Positions 1 through 9,242 of a stretch of 64,000 nucleotides of DNA are shown piece after piece. The stretch's first letter is position 1; each line of letters opens with the position of its first letter. Location of the stretch: positions 1-64,000 of the forward strand of contig DGVS01000006.1 in the NCBI GenBank assembly GCA_002395065.1, written 5' to 3'. The position numbers and the translations under genes are program-made. The notes beneath the pieces were generated by a model. It searched no databases, had not been told where the DNA came from, and was given only the letters and a program-made list of their open reading frames with translations. The stretch is from Caryophanales bacterium UBA4278 (GTDB lineage: Bacteria > Bacillota_I > Bacilli_A > RFN20 > CAG-826).

Positions 1-2126
1 AAACTGGTGAAGGTAAAACTTTAACTGCGACAATGGCCATTTACCTTAATGCCTTAGCCGGAAAAGGTGCTTATGTTGTTACAGTTAACGAATACTTAGC
101 TCAGCGTGACGCGGATTGGATGGGACAAATTTATCGTTTCTTAGGTTTAACTGTTGGTTGTAACTTAAGAGAACTAACAACCCAAGAAAAACAAGCCGCT
201 CACTTGTGTGATATTACATATACAACAAACTCTGAACTTGGTTTCGATTATCTTAGAGACAACATGGCAAAAAACAAAAATCTACGGGTTTTGCGTGGAT
301 TAAATTATGCCGTTATTGACGAAGCGGACTCAATTTTAATTGATGAATCGCGTACTCCGTTAATCATTTCTGGTGGTGCAAAAGCTACTGCATCTCAATA
401 CACAGTTGCTGATAGATTTGTTAAAACACTTCGCAAAGACAAAGATTATGAAATTGACATCAAGGAGAAAACTTGCTCGTTGACAGCCGAAGGCAACACA
501 AAAGCAGAAAGAATGTTTGGAATTCGTAACCTTTATGATCCAGAACACCAAGACCTGGTACACAGAATTCACCAAGCATTAAAAGCAAACTATATCATGA
601 GTCGAGATGTTGAATACATGGTCGACTCCGAAAACCAAATTCAACTTATTGACCAGTTCACTGGTCGTATCTTAAAAGGTCGTGAATATTCTGATGGTTT
701 GCAACAAGCTATTCAGGCCAAAGAAAATGTTGAAATTAAACAAGAAACAATTACTCTTGCGACGATTACATATCAAAACTTCTTCCGTTTATTTAAAAAA
801 ATGTCTGGTATGACTGGTACTGCCAAAACCGAGGAAGAAGAGTTCCAGAAAATTTACAACATGCGCGTTGTTTCAATTCCGACCAATCGCCCTATTCAAC
901 GTATAGATGCACCTGATTATATTTATGCGTATAAAGACCAAAAGTTAAAAGCCTTGATTGAAGAAGTTAAAGCTCGTCACGAAAAGGGCCAACCAATACT
1001 AATTGGTACAGTTTCAGTAGAATCCTCAGAAGAGATTTCAAAACTTCTTGATGAACAACATTTAAAACACGAAGTATTGAACGCAAAAAATCACGCTCGT
1101 GAAGCCGAAATCATTGCAAAAGCTGGTGAAAAAGGCGCAATTACCTTAGCCACAAACATGGCTGGTCGTGGTACCGATATTAAAATTAATGATGAAGTAA
1201 AAGCTCTTGGTGGGCTTTGTGTTTTGGGAACTGAACGTCATGAATCACGTCGTATCGATAATCAGCTACGTGGTCGTAGTGGACGTCAAGGTGATCCAGG
1301 ATTTTCAAGATTTTACGTTTCCTTTGACGATGATCTTTTAAAGAGATTTGCTGCTGAGTCAATTCAAAAAAGAATTGCCACATTGGGCGAAGGACCACTT
1401 GAATCAAGAATTTTTAGTAGTGTTATCACAAATGCTCAAAAACAAATCGAGGGTCAAAATTTTGATATTCGTAAAAACTTATTAGATTATGACGATGTTA
1501 TTTCACGTCAACGTAAAGCAATTTACGAAAAGCGTGATCAAATCATGTTTGCCGATAACATTCAGGACATGATTCAAGAATTTTTTACAACCGCTGGATT
1601 TGTTTTGGCTCATAAGGCGGTTCCGGCTGATTCTATTGAAGGATTAGTTAGTGGACCAGAGCTAAAGAAGATTCTTGAACCGCAATTCTTACCAGAAGGT
1701 TCCTTCAAGGAACAAGCATATGATGAAGCTCCTGTTGAAGATGCTGGCCAAGACTTAGGCGATGCTTTATATGACGTCTACTTAATTAGACGTAAACAAT
1801 GGGGAGACCAAATTGCAGACAACGTTGAACGTGAAATTGCTTTAGTCTCCATTGACCAAGAATGGACCAAACAAATCGATACAATGGCTCGTCTTCGTGA
1901 AGGAATTCACTTACGTAGTTACGGCAATACAAATCCACTGCAAGATTACGTTAATGAAGGACAAGCTCTCTTTAGAGAGTGTCTTGAACATATCTCGGTC
2001 GATGCTGTATTTAAATTCTTGAACGTTGTTGTTCAAATTAAGAAACCAGTACAAGCCAAACCAACTGATGAAAAGAAAGAAGAAGTCGTAGACATTGAGT
2101 CTAACGACAAGGTTAAAAAGGAATAA
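1..2126 (+). CDS. secA: Preprotein translocase ATPase SecA (5' truncated)
   Basis: SecA is the cytoplasmic motor ATPase that drives secretory proteins through SecYEG. The frame is open from base 3 and begins inside the Walker A segment (TGEGKT), so about 100 N-terminal residues lie outside the window; the ATG at 33 is internal. Visible landmarks are the DEAD-type Walker B (VIDEADSILIDE), the TMAGRGTDIK motif and the QLRGRSGRQGD helicase motif. The helical scaffold follows (LDYDDVISRQR). The C-terminus is acidic/lysine-rich and lacks the CxC zinc-binding tail of many SecAs. The stop overlaps the prfB start by one base (TAATG), which suggests translational coupling. Confidence 0.97.
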   Translation, partial: TGEGKTLTATMAIYLNALAGKGAYVVTVNEYLAQRDADWMGQIYRFLGLTVGCNLRELTTQEKQAAHLCDITYTTNSELGFDYLRDNMAKNKNLRVLRGLNYAVIDEADSILIDESRTPLIISGGAKATASQYTVADRFVKTLRKDKDYEIDIKEKTCSLTAEGNTKAERMFGIRNLYDPEHQDLVHRIHQALKANYIMSRDVEYMVDSENQIQLIDQFTGRILKGREYSDGLQQAIQAKENVEIKQETITLATITYQNFFRLFKKMSGMTGTAKTEEEEFQKIYNMRVVSIPTNRPIQRIDAPDYIYAYKDQKLKALIEEVKARHEKGQPILIGTVSVESSEEISKLLDEQHLKHEVLNAKNHAREAEIIAKAGEKGAITLATNMAGRGTDIKINDEVKALGGLCVLGTERHESRRIDNQLRGRSGRQGDPGFSRFYVSFDDDLLKRFAAESIQKRIATLGEGPLESRIFSSVITNAQKQIEGQNFDIRKNLLDYDDVISRQRKAIYEKRDQIMFADNIQDMIQEFFTTAGFVLAHKAVPADSIEGLVSGPELKKILEPQFLPEGSFKEQAYDEAPVEDAGQDLGDALYDVYLIRRKQWGDQIADNVEREIALVSIDQEWTKQIDTMARLREGIHLRSYGNTNPLQDYVNEGQALFRECLEHISVDAVFKFLNVVVQIKKPVQAKPTDEKKEEVVDIESNDKVKKE

Positions 2127-3242
2127 TGAAAGAGCTGCAAGAACTAAAGTTAGAATTCGAACGTCTAACCGAAACTGTCCACAGACTCGGTGATTCTCTT
2201 TGACCTGGCTTTCTTAAATAAAAAGATTGAAGAACTAGAAGCCATTCAAAACAAGGATGATTTTTGGTCAGACCAGAAAAAAGCTCTTAAAGTAATCGAT
2301 GAATATAACGACGCCAAATATGAAAGAGACACGTATGTTAACATCGAAAAAAATCATGAAGAACTCAAAAATCTAATTTTTTCATGTTCGGAAAATGATG
2401 AGGATTTGCGAAGTTTTATTGAGGAATTGCAGGCGGAATTGAGTAAAACTGTCAAAGATTTTAGAAAGAAACTACTCTTCAAAGGAGAGTTTGATCATCT
2501 TAATGTAACTCTTGAAATTCATAGTGGTGCTGGCGGTACAGAAGCCCAAGATTGGGCTGACATGCTTTCGCGAATGTATGTTCGCTGGTGTGAACGCCAT
2601 CATATGAAATTTCAAGTCGTTGATTGCCAACCAGGTGAAGAAGCTGGAATTAAATCAATGGTCTTATCCATTTCCGGAAAAGATGCTTATGGTTTGCTGA
2701 AGTCTGAAAAAGGTGTTCACCGATTAGTTCGGATTTCCCCATTCGACGCAAACAAACGTCGTCACACTTCGTTTGCTTCGGTTAACGTTGTTCCAATTTT
2801 TGATGATGACGTTGATATAAATATCAACGAGAAAGATATTCGTGTAGACACATACCGAAGTGGTGGTGCTGGCGGACAAAACGTAAACAAGGTTGAAACA
2901 GCCGTCCGCATTTCCCATATCCCGACTGGAATTGTTGTGTCTTGCCAAGTAGAAAGGTCCCAGCTTTCAAATAAAGAAACCGCAATGAGAATGTTGAAAT
3001 CAAAACTGTATCAACTCCAAATGGAAGAAAAACAAAAACAACTCCAAAACATTGTCGGTGAACAAAAAGATATTGAATGGGGCAGTCAAATTCGTTCTTA
3101 TGTATTCTGCCCATATACGATGGTTAAAGATAATCGAACCGACTATTCGACAGCAGATGTTGATGCTGTAATGGATGGCGAATTAGATGACTTTATTTAC
3201 TCATATCTTGAACTTTTGTCGAGGAATTCCGAATTAAAATAA
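2126..3242 (+). CDS. prfB: Peptide chain release factor 2, made by programmed +1 frameshift
   Basis: RF2 terminates translation at UAA and UGA. Translation starts at ATG 2126, runs 25 codons to an in-frame TGA at 2201, shifts +1 at CTT-TGA-C and continues from GAC at 2202 to TAA 3240-3242. The product is about 371 residues, normal for RF2. The UGA-recognising SPF tripeptide (VRISPFDANK) and the catalytic GGQ (SGGAGGQNVNKVE) are both present. The stop overlaps uvrB by one base (TAATG). The GTG at 2190 that would open the downstream frame is not a real start, because the RF2 N-terminus is encoded upstream. Its presence indicates that UGA is a stop codon in this organism. Confidence 0.97.
2189..2204 (+). 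promoter_or_regulatory. RF2 programmed frameshift site with internal Shine-Dalgarno-like stimulator
   Basis: The stretch reads GGTGAT-TCT-CTT-TGA-C. CTT TGA C is the canonical RF2 slippery stop. GGTGAT is complementary to the AUCACC just upstream of the CCUCC core at the 3' end of 16S rRNA. It lies three bases before CTT, the same spacing as the stimulator in E. coli prfB. When RF2 is scarce, the ribosome pauses at UGA and slips +1, giving autoregulation. Confidence 0.93.
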
Positions 3243-5221
3243 TGGAAAAAAGAGAATTTAAAATCGTTTCAAACTTCAAACCAACAGGCGATCAACCACA
3301 AGCGATTGATCAGCTCGTTGATGGTTTAAACAAGAAGAAACATCTTCAAGTTCTTTTGGGTGCCACAGGTACCGGAAAAACCTTTACAATTGCTAACGTT
3401 ATTGAGCGGGTTCAAAAACCAACTCTTGTTTTAGTTCACAACAAAACATTAGCCGCTCAACTATACGCCGAATTTAAAGAACTTTTTCCAAATAATAGAG
3501 TGGAATACTTCGTTTCAAACTTTGATTTTTATCAACCAGAAGCGTATCTGCCAAAATCGGATACATACATTGATAAGTCTGCAGTTATGAATGAAGAAAT
3601 TGAGATGTTAAGAACATCGGCAATTAACTCCATTCTTGAGCGAAACGACACAATTATTGTTGGTTCAGTTGCTTCGATTTATGGATTGACCGATCCTGAT
3701 GAATACAGACGCCTAGTTTTTGAGATTCGTGTTGGCGAAGAAATTGACCGCAAAGTATTTCTTAAAAAACTAGTCGATGCTCAATATACAAGGAACATGA
3801 TGGATCTTAAACCCGGCACTTTTAGAGTACGAGGTGATGTTATTGAAATTTGCCCTCCACATTTAACAGAAGAAGCATTAAGAATCGATACTTTTGGCGA
3901 TGAAATTGAAAGAATTAGCAGAGTTTCAATGCTAACAGGAGAAGTAAAAGAGTCCTATAAAACATATCCAATCTTTCCAGCATACGACCACGCTTCAACA
4001 CACGAACGAATTGCTAGAGCCACCGAATCAATATCCAAAGAACTCGAAGAAAGACTTAAATTTTTTAAGGATAACGGAAAACTTTTAGAGGCCGAAAGAC
4101 TCGAGATGAGAACTAAAATGGATATGGAAAATATGCTCGAATTTGGTATGTGTCCAGGTATTGAAAACTACTCTCGACATATTGACCAAAGACCAGCCGG
4201 ACAAAGACCGTTCTGCCTAATGGATTACTTCCCAAAAGACTTCCTTTTAGTAATTGATGAATCCCACGTTACATTTCCTCAAGTTCGCGGAATGTATAAT
4301 GGCGATCGTTCTAGAAAAGAGACTCTTGTAGAATATGGTTTTAGATTACCAAGCGCTCTTGATAATAGACCTTTAGATTTTGAAGAATTTACAACATTGA
4401 TGCCACAAACAATTTGCACTTCCGCAACTCCAGGAGACTATGAACTTGGCGAAGCAAATAATGAAGTAGTTGAACAAATTATTCGTCCAACAGGATTACT
4501 TGATCCTGCCGTGGAAGTAAGAAAAACTCTCGGTCAGATTGATGATTTAATCTACGAAATTAAACAACGCATTGAAAAGAAAGAAAGAGTGATGATTGTT
4601 ACCTTAACCATTAGAATGGCTGAGGATTTGACGGAGTTTTTGAAGGAAAGAGGCATTAAAGTTGCTTATTTGCACAACGAAACAAAAACTCTTGAGAGAA
4701 CCGAAATTATTTATCAACTTAGAAAAGGCAAATATGATGTTTTAGTTGGCATTAATCTCCTCCGTGAAGGTTTAGATATTCCTGAAGTTTCCTTAATTTC
4801 GATTTTAGACGCCGATAAAGAAGGCTTCCTAAGATCCGCTCGTTCATTAATTCAGATTATTGGACGTGCAGCTAGAAATAAAAACGGACGTGTTATTATG
4901 TATGCCGATACTATAACCGATTCGATGAAGGTTGCTATTGATGAAACCAACCGTCGACGAAGCATTCAACAAAGATACAACGACGAAAACGGTATCATTC
5001 CAGAAACAATCATAAAAGAAATTCGTGCGCCAATTAAAAACATCGAAACCGAAACCGAACGAATTGATAAAAAGAAAGGCCATTTCACAAAAAGCGAAAT
5101 TGCTCGCGAAATTAAACGACTTGAAGTCGATATGCGTGCTGCAGCCAAAGCCTATGAATTTGAAAAGGCGGCTGAATTACGCGACATCATTTTCGAATTA
5201 AAAGCTGAAATTAATGAATAA
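3242..5221 (+). CDS. uvrB: Excinuclease ABC subunit B
   Basis: UvrB is the damage-verification helicase of nucleotide excision repair and works with UvrA and UvrC. The 659 residues are the usual length. Walker A (GATGTGKT) is near residue 43, followed by the beta-hairpin that clamps damaged DNA (YFVSNFDFYQPEAYLP). The Walker B box is VIDESH, the helicase motif VI region is QIIGRAARN, and a C-terminal UVR domain (AYEFEKAAELRDII) binds UvrC. The start overlaps the prfB stop. uvrA does not follow, unlike in many Firmicutes; secG does. Confidence 0.97.
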   Translation: MEKREFKIVSNFKPTGDQPQAIDQLVDGLNKKKHLQVLLGATGTGKTFTIANVIERVQKPTLVLVHNKTLAAQLYAEFKELFPNNRVEYFVSNFDFYQPEAYLPKSDTYIDKSAVMNEEIEMLRTSAINSILERNDTIIVGSVASIYGLTDPDEYRRLVFEIRVGEEIDRKVFLKKLVDAQYTRNMMDLKPGTFRVRGDVIEICPPHLTEEALRIDTFGDEIERISRVSMLTGEVKESYKTYPIFPAYDHASTHERIARATESISKELEERLKFFKDNGKLLEAERLEMRTKMDMENMLEFGMCPGIENYSRHIDQRPAGQRPFCLMDYFPKDFLLVIDESHVTFPQVRGMYNGDRSRKETLVEYGFRLPSALDNRPLDFEEFTTLMPQTICTSATPGDYELGEANNEVVEQIIRPTGLLDPAVEVRKTLGQIDDLIYEIKQRIEKKERVMIVTLTIRMAEDLTEFLKERGIKVAYLHNETKTLERTEIIYQLRKGKYDVLVGINLLREGLDIPEVSLISILDADKEGFLRSARSLIQIIGRAARNKNGRVIMYADTITDSMKVAIDETNRRRSIQQRYNDENGIIPETIIKEIRAPIKNIETETERIDKKKGHFTKSEIAREIKRLEVDMRAAAKAYEFEKAAELRDIIFELKAEINE

Positions 5222-5280
5222 AGCGTTTGCTTTATAAATAACATTGTGAGAGAATATTAACACTTGAAAGGAAAAACAGT

Positions 5281-5511
5281 ATGAGATGGTATGACATTAT
5301 CTTCCTAGTTATCGCCCTAATCATCATTGTTTTATCTTTGCTTCAAGGTGGTAAATCAGAAGGTGCTTCCGGTGCTATTACTGGTGGCGGAATGAACATC
5401 TTCGTGAAACAAAAAGAACGTGGTTCTGAAAAAGTCATCACAATTCTAACATTCTCGTTCGTTGTGGTGTTTATGTTCTTGGCCCTCTTGATTAGCGTGC
5501 TTAATGCGTAA
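5281..5511 (+). CDS. secG: Preprotein translocase subunit SecG
   Basis: This 76-residue protein has two membrane segments (about residues 5-22 and 53-74) joined by a glycine-rich loop (GASGAITGGGMNIF), the standard SecG topology. It assists SecA-driven translocation as part of SecYEG. The start follows GAAAGGAAAAACAGT, a good ribosome site. It is 60 bases downstream of uvrB and is followed at once by a terminator, so it closes the secA-prfB-uvrB-secG run. Confidence 0.93.
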   Translation: MRWYDIIFLVIALIIIVLSLLQGGKSEGASGAITGGGMNIFVKQKERGSEKVITILTFSFVVVFMFLALLISVLNA

Positions 5512-5522
5512 TTAAAAAAAGT

Positions 5523-5552
5523 AAAAAGCCCAGGCAAATCTGGGCTTTTTTT
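5523..5552 (+). terminator. Rho-independent terminator after secG
   Basis: AAAAAGCCCAG pairs with CTGGGCTTTTT across a short loop and is followed by a T-run. It ends the housekeeping operon. The A-run on the left arm lets it act for the convergent DUF308 gene as well. Confidence 0.93.
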
Positions 5553-5566
5553 GTTGCAATTCCTAA

Positions 5567-6217
5567 TTATTTCTTTTGTTTTGCTTCACGCTTTTTCGAG
5601 CGTTCTTCGGCAATTTTTTCATCGATTATTTGAGATTCTTTGGTTTCTTTTTTCTTGCGAAGAAAGACATTGATAACAACACCAATCGCAATGATAATAA
5701 AGAGGATTCCTATCGAAATTAATAAGATTGAGATTGTGTTTGTTCCATCGGCTCTTGATAAATCATACGGATAATAGATTAAGGCAACGATACCTAGTCC
5801 AATTACGATTGCTGATAAAAGATAAGATGCAACGAGCGCCCACTTGTTTTCACTTGTGCGCACGTTCGCTACAATTGTTTCTATAAAGAAGACCACACCG
5901 ACAACCACTAAACCAATAGCGATAAGAAGTGTGAAGTATGAAACAACAATTTCTGGTCGAATTAAAACAAAGACACCAAACGTTACTTCACTAATTCCGC
6001 GATATAAATCCAACTTAGATACATTCAAAGAACGTGTTAGAACGAACAAGCTTAATCGAAGCAGGCCATCGATAAGGATTAAAACACCAGTAATATAGCC
6101 AATAACATTCCAAGCTTTGGTGTTTTTTGCATAAACGATCGTAAGCACTCCAAGTGTTGCTAAAAGAAGTGCTTCGATGCAAATCCAAATTGTATTTAGT
6201 AAAGATGTTTTCTTCAT
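5567..6217 (-). CDS. DUF308 (HdeD-like) membrane protein
   Basis: A 216-residue integral membrane protein with about six hydrophobic segments in the paired-helix pattern of DUF308/HdeD proteins, and a basic tail rich in K, E and R (EERSKKREAKQ). Its function is unknown; HdeD in E. coli is linked to acid stress, but no role should be inferred here. I chose the start at 6217 (MKKTSLL) because GGGAGAT lies seven bases upstream. The in-frame ATG at 6232 overlaps that ribosome site and is unlikely to be used. Confidence 0.8.
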   Translation of the reverse strand: MKKTSLLNTIWICIEALLLATLGVLTIVYAKNTKAWNVIGYITGVLILIDGLLRLSLFVLTRSLNVSKLDLYRGISEVTFGVFVLIRPEIVVSYFTLLIAIGLVVVGVVFFIETIVANVRTSENKWALVASYLLSAIVIGLGIVALIYYPYDLSRADGTNTISILLISIGILFIIIAIGVVINVFLRKKKETKESQIIDEKIAEERSKKREAKQKK

Positions 6218-6312
6218 TTTGTTATCTCCCATCCAAATTATATCTATTTATTTTATAAAAAGTCTATTTTTTCACATATTTTGTGATAGAATACCACAGC
6301 GAGGTAAAACCG

Positions 6313-7539
6313 ATGAAGAAATCTGTATTAAAAAAGTATGCTGAATTAATTGTTAAAGTAGGGGCCAATGTCCAAAAAGAACAAGACGTTCAAATCTATG
6401 CTAATGTTGAACAAGAAGACCTGGTTAATTATGTTGTTCAATATTGCTATAAACAAGGTGCTAACTATGTCACTGTTAACTGGATGTCTGACAAAGTCAA
6501 TAATACCCAATATAAGAAGGCTTCAGTCAAAACTCTTTCGACCATCCCTGAATGGAGAATCGAAAAAGAAAAATACATTAATAAAACACTTCCTGTTGCT
6601 ATCTTCATCGAATCAAGTTCCCCGGACGCTATGAAGGGCGTTAACCAAGCAAAGCTTGCTAAAATCAACAAAGCGGTTTACCCAGTTTTAAAGCCATTCC
6701 GTGATGAGCGTGAAAACAAATACCAGTGGGTTATTGTTGGAGCCGCATCTAAAGAATGGGCCAAGAAAGTTTTCCCTGAACTATCTCCAAAGAAAGCTGT
6801 TGAAAAACTATGGGAAAAGATTCTTGAAACTGCTCGATGCACAGAAGATCCAATTAAGGTGTGGGCCGAACACAACGCTGATCTAGAAAAAAGATCAAGC
6901 TATCTATCTTCTTTAGATTTAGATTATCTTCATTATGAGAGTTCCAACGGCACCAACTTTAAGGTTTGGCTTATGCCAAATGTTCAATGGGCTGCTGGAG
7001 AAGAACACACCAAAGGAACCCATCGCTCATTCAACCCAAATCTTCCAACCGAAGAATGTTTCACTTCTCCTTGGAAAGGAAAAGCTGAAGGAAAAGTCGT
7101 TTCTACTAAACCACTTTCCTATAGCGGAGAATTAATTGAAGATTTTGAAATCACATTTAAAAATGGAAAAGTCATTAAAGTGAAAGCTAAGAAGGGTCAA
7201 GAACTTCTTGAACACATGATTGCTCAAGATGAAGGTGCCTCCATGCTTGGCGAAGTCGCTTTAGTTCCATACGATTCACCAATCAACAATACAGGAATCC
7301 TTTTCTATAACACATTGTTTGACGAGAATGCCGCATGTCACTTAGCTCTTGGACATGCATTCACACATTTGTTAAAAGATTACGAAAAGTATTCGTATAA
7401 GGAACTTGTTGATTATGGATTCAACGATTCTAGCATTCACGTTGATTTCATGATTGGAAGCAAAGATTTAAACATCACAGGCTATACTCGTGATGGTAAA
7501 AAAGTCGCTATCTTCCGCAACGGAAATTGGGCGTTCTAG
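6313..7539 (+). CDS. M29 family metallo-aminopeptidase (AmpS/PepS/AP-T type)
   Basis: A 408-residue cytoplasmic aminopeptidase that removes N-terminal residues from peptides using two metal ions. The C-terminal half carries the family blocks that supply ligands: EECFTSPWKGKAEG, LGEVALVPYDSPI, LFDENAACHLALGHA and HVDFMIGS. The start at 6313 follows GAGGTAAAACCG; the upstream in-frame codon at 6283 has no ribosome site. A hairpin terminator follows 17 bases after the stop. Length and motifs fit the family well. Confidence 0.92.
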   Translation: MKKSVLKKYAELIVKVGANVQKEQDVQIYANVEQEDLVNYVVQYCYKQGANYVTVNWMSDKVNNTQYKKASVKTLSTIPEWRIEKEKYINKTLPVAIFIESSSPDAMKGVNQAKLAKINKAVYPVLKPFRDERENKYQWVIVGAASKEWAKKVFPELSPKKAVEKLWEKILETARCTEDPIKVWAEHNADLEKRSSYLSSLDLDYLHYESSNGTNFKVWLMPNVQWAAGEEHTKGTHRSFNPNLPTEECFTSPWKGKAEGKVVSTKPLSYSGELIEDFEITFKNGKVIKVKAKKGQELLEHMIAQDEGASMLGEVALVPYDSPINNTGILFYNTLFDENAACHLALGHAFTHLLKDYEKYSYKELVDYGFNDSSIHVDFMIGSKDLNITGYTRDGKKVAIFRNGNWAF

Positions 7540-7555
7540 ATAAAATGAAAATATT

Positions 7556-7585
7556 AAAAATCCGCGGCAATTCGCGGATTTTTTC
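7556..7585 (+). terminator. Rho-independent terminator, probably bidirectional
   Basis: AAAAATCCGCG and CGCGGATTTTTT form a stem around a six-base loop. It lies between the convergent aminopeptidase and yolD genes, and A and T runs on the two sides suit termination both ways. Confidence 0.92.
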
Positions 7586-7903
7586 TTACAAAACTTCGCT
7601 ATTTTCAATTTTTACAATATCGCGGAATTTTAATTTTCCTTGTGGCAATATTAATAGCTGATTCTCGATATCAATACGTTTGATTTTCGTTTTGATTAGA
7701 TATGTATAACCATCGGAGTAATAGGTAATTCCAACTATTTCACCTTGGTAATTTTGAAGAACCCGATTAATTTCTTCCATCCGGTCTTCGGTTAATGTTG
7801 GACGAGTTTTTTTGTTCTTCTCATATCGCATCTGGTTTAAAAATTCACTCTGTTCAACAAGAGATCGATATGGGGCCCATTTCATCATTCCGCGATCGCT
7901 CAT
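7586..7903 (-). CDS. YolD-like protein
   Basis: A 105-residue protein of the YolD family, recognised by its N-terminal DRGMMKWAPYRSL block and the later ITYYSDGYTY segment. YolD-like proteins are typically encoded with UvrX-type Y-family polymerases, probably as a small accessory or regulator. Here the start codon overlaps the end of the polymerase gene by four bases, so the pair is translationally coupled with the polymerase first. Confidence 0.88.
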   Translation of the reverse strand: MSDRGMMKWAPYRSLVEQSEFLNQMRYEKNKKTRPTLTEDRMEEINRVLQNYQGEIVGITYYSDGYTYLIKTKIKRIDIENQLLILPQGKLKFRDIVKIENSEVL

Positions 7904-9144
7904 CGTCTATGTCCGCCTATCTGTTTGTGTCGTTCTTTAATTGTACTCTCTTCAAGCAAAGATGAAGCACGTAAAACAATATCTTTTCCATATTTTAATT
8001 TTAGTGTATCCGTGACCGCTTGGAGGTTATTTCTAGCGATCGTGTCTCGCGGTTCTTCAAACAAGGAGAGTTGTAAACTCTGCTCATCACTTAAATGAGA
8101 AAAATTAATTGAAATACGTCGTACCTTATGATTTCCAATATTTTTTCGGTAAATACGATAGACATCTTCAAGAATTTGTTCTGAATCATCTGTTGGAAAA
8201 TCAAGTTTGCATTGGTGCGAAAATCCACCGCCTTCAGTAACGGTATATAAAACAGTTAAACTAATACAACTTGTTTTCTGTTTCTGTGCTCGTAAACGAA
8301 TGCATAGTTCATCATTCATTTCCTTAATGATGAGTTCTGCCTCTTTTGGACTATAGTCTCTCATTAAAACTTGCCCAATAGATAAAGATGTTTCTCTTGG
8401 AATGTATTTTTCGCGTAAATCAGTGTTATCAATTCCATTTGCATGTTCCCAAAGTTGTTCCCCGATCACCCCAAAATGAGCTCTCATAAAATCCTTATCT
8501 GTATTCGCAAGTTGACCAACTGTAGTAATACCAAGATTGTTTAGTTTTCTCTCATAACCTACGTTAATCCCCCACATTTTTGATAATGGGGCGATTTTCC
8601 AGAGCTTATTTTGAATATCTTTTTTTGTCCAAACAGAAATATATGGAGGTTTATTCTTTGCATCGCAATCTAATGCAATTTTAGCAAGAAGCATATTGAA
8701 TGAAACTCCTGCAGTGGTTATTAAACCAGTCTTGTCAAAAATTGCATTTTGAATTTTTTGTGTCAGTTGTTTTGGACTACAATTATACATTTTTAAATAT
8801 GGTCCAAGATTGACAAAAAATTCATCAATAGAATAGACATGGATGTCATCTTCTCCTACAAAATCGAGTGCAACCGAAAGAATTTCTGCTGATCGTTCAA
8901 TGTATTTTTGCATTCTTGGCATTGCCAAAATTAAGTTTGGCACATCTTTGAGGTCTCTTCGACGACAAACAGATGGGTAACCTAGAGTTTTGAGATATGG
9001 TGAAACCGAAAGAACAATTGTGCCATCTCCACGAGTTGGATCACAAACTGCTAAAGGGGTTGTAAAAGGATTTAGCCCCCTGTCGTGGCATTCAACAGAG
9101 GCATAAAAAGCCTTCATATCAATGACAGCAATACTTCTTTCCAT
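7900..9144 (-). CDS. Y-family DNA polymerase (UvrX/DinB-like)
   Basis: A 414-residue translesion polymerase. The palm shows the metal-binding Asp in IAVIDMKAFYASVE, the catalytic acidic pair in HVYSIDEFFVNLG, and a helix-hairpin-helix-like fingers region (MWGINVGYERKLNNLGI). The little-finger domain follows, ending with a sequence (LQLSLFEEP) that resembles a beta-clamp binding motif. Pairing with YolD is typical of SOS or phage-derived UvrX genes in Firmicutes. No strong ribosome site precedes the ATG, and I could not see a clear LexA box. Confidence 0.92.
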   Translation of the reverse strand: MERSIAVIDMKAFYASVECHDRGLNPFTTPLAVCDPTRGDGTIVLSVSPYLKTLGYPSVCRRRDLKDVPNLILAMPRMQKYIERSAEILSVALDFVGEDDIHVYSIDEFFVNLGPYLKMYNCSPKQLTQKIQNAIFDKTGLITTAGVSFNMLLAKIALDCDAKNKPPYISVWTKKDIQNKLWKIAPLSKMWGINVGYERKLNNLGITTVGQLANTDKDFMRAHFGVIGEQLWEHANGIDNTDLREKYIPRETSLSIGQVLMRDYSPKEAELIIKEMNDELCIRLRAQKQKTSCISLTVLYTVTEGGGFSHQCKLDFPTDDSEQILEDVYRIYRKNIGNHKVRRISINFSHLSDEQSLQLSLFEEPRDTIARNNLQAVTDTLKLKYGKDIVLRASSLLEESTIKERHKQIGGHRR

Positions 9145-9242
9145 TAATTAATATTCTATATTAAGTTGTGTGGTAAAACGAGATGAAAAAATTGTTTTTT
9201 TCTTCATAATAAAAATTTATAATTTTCATTAGGTATAAAGAT

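Noticed and set aside
2190..3242. prfB as a conventional gene starting at GTG 2190
   Set aside because: The RF2 N-terminus is encoded from ATG 2126 and joined by the CTT-TGA-C frameshift.
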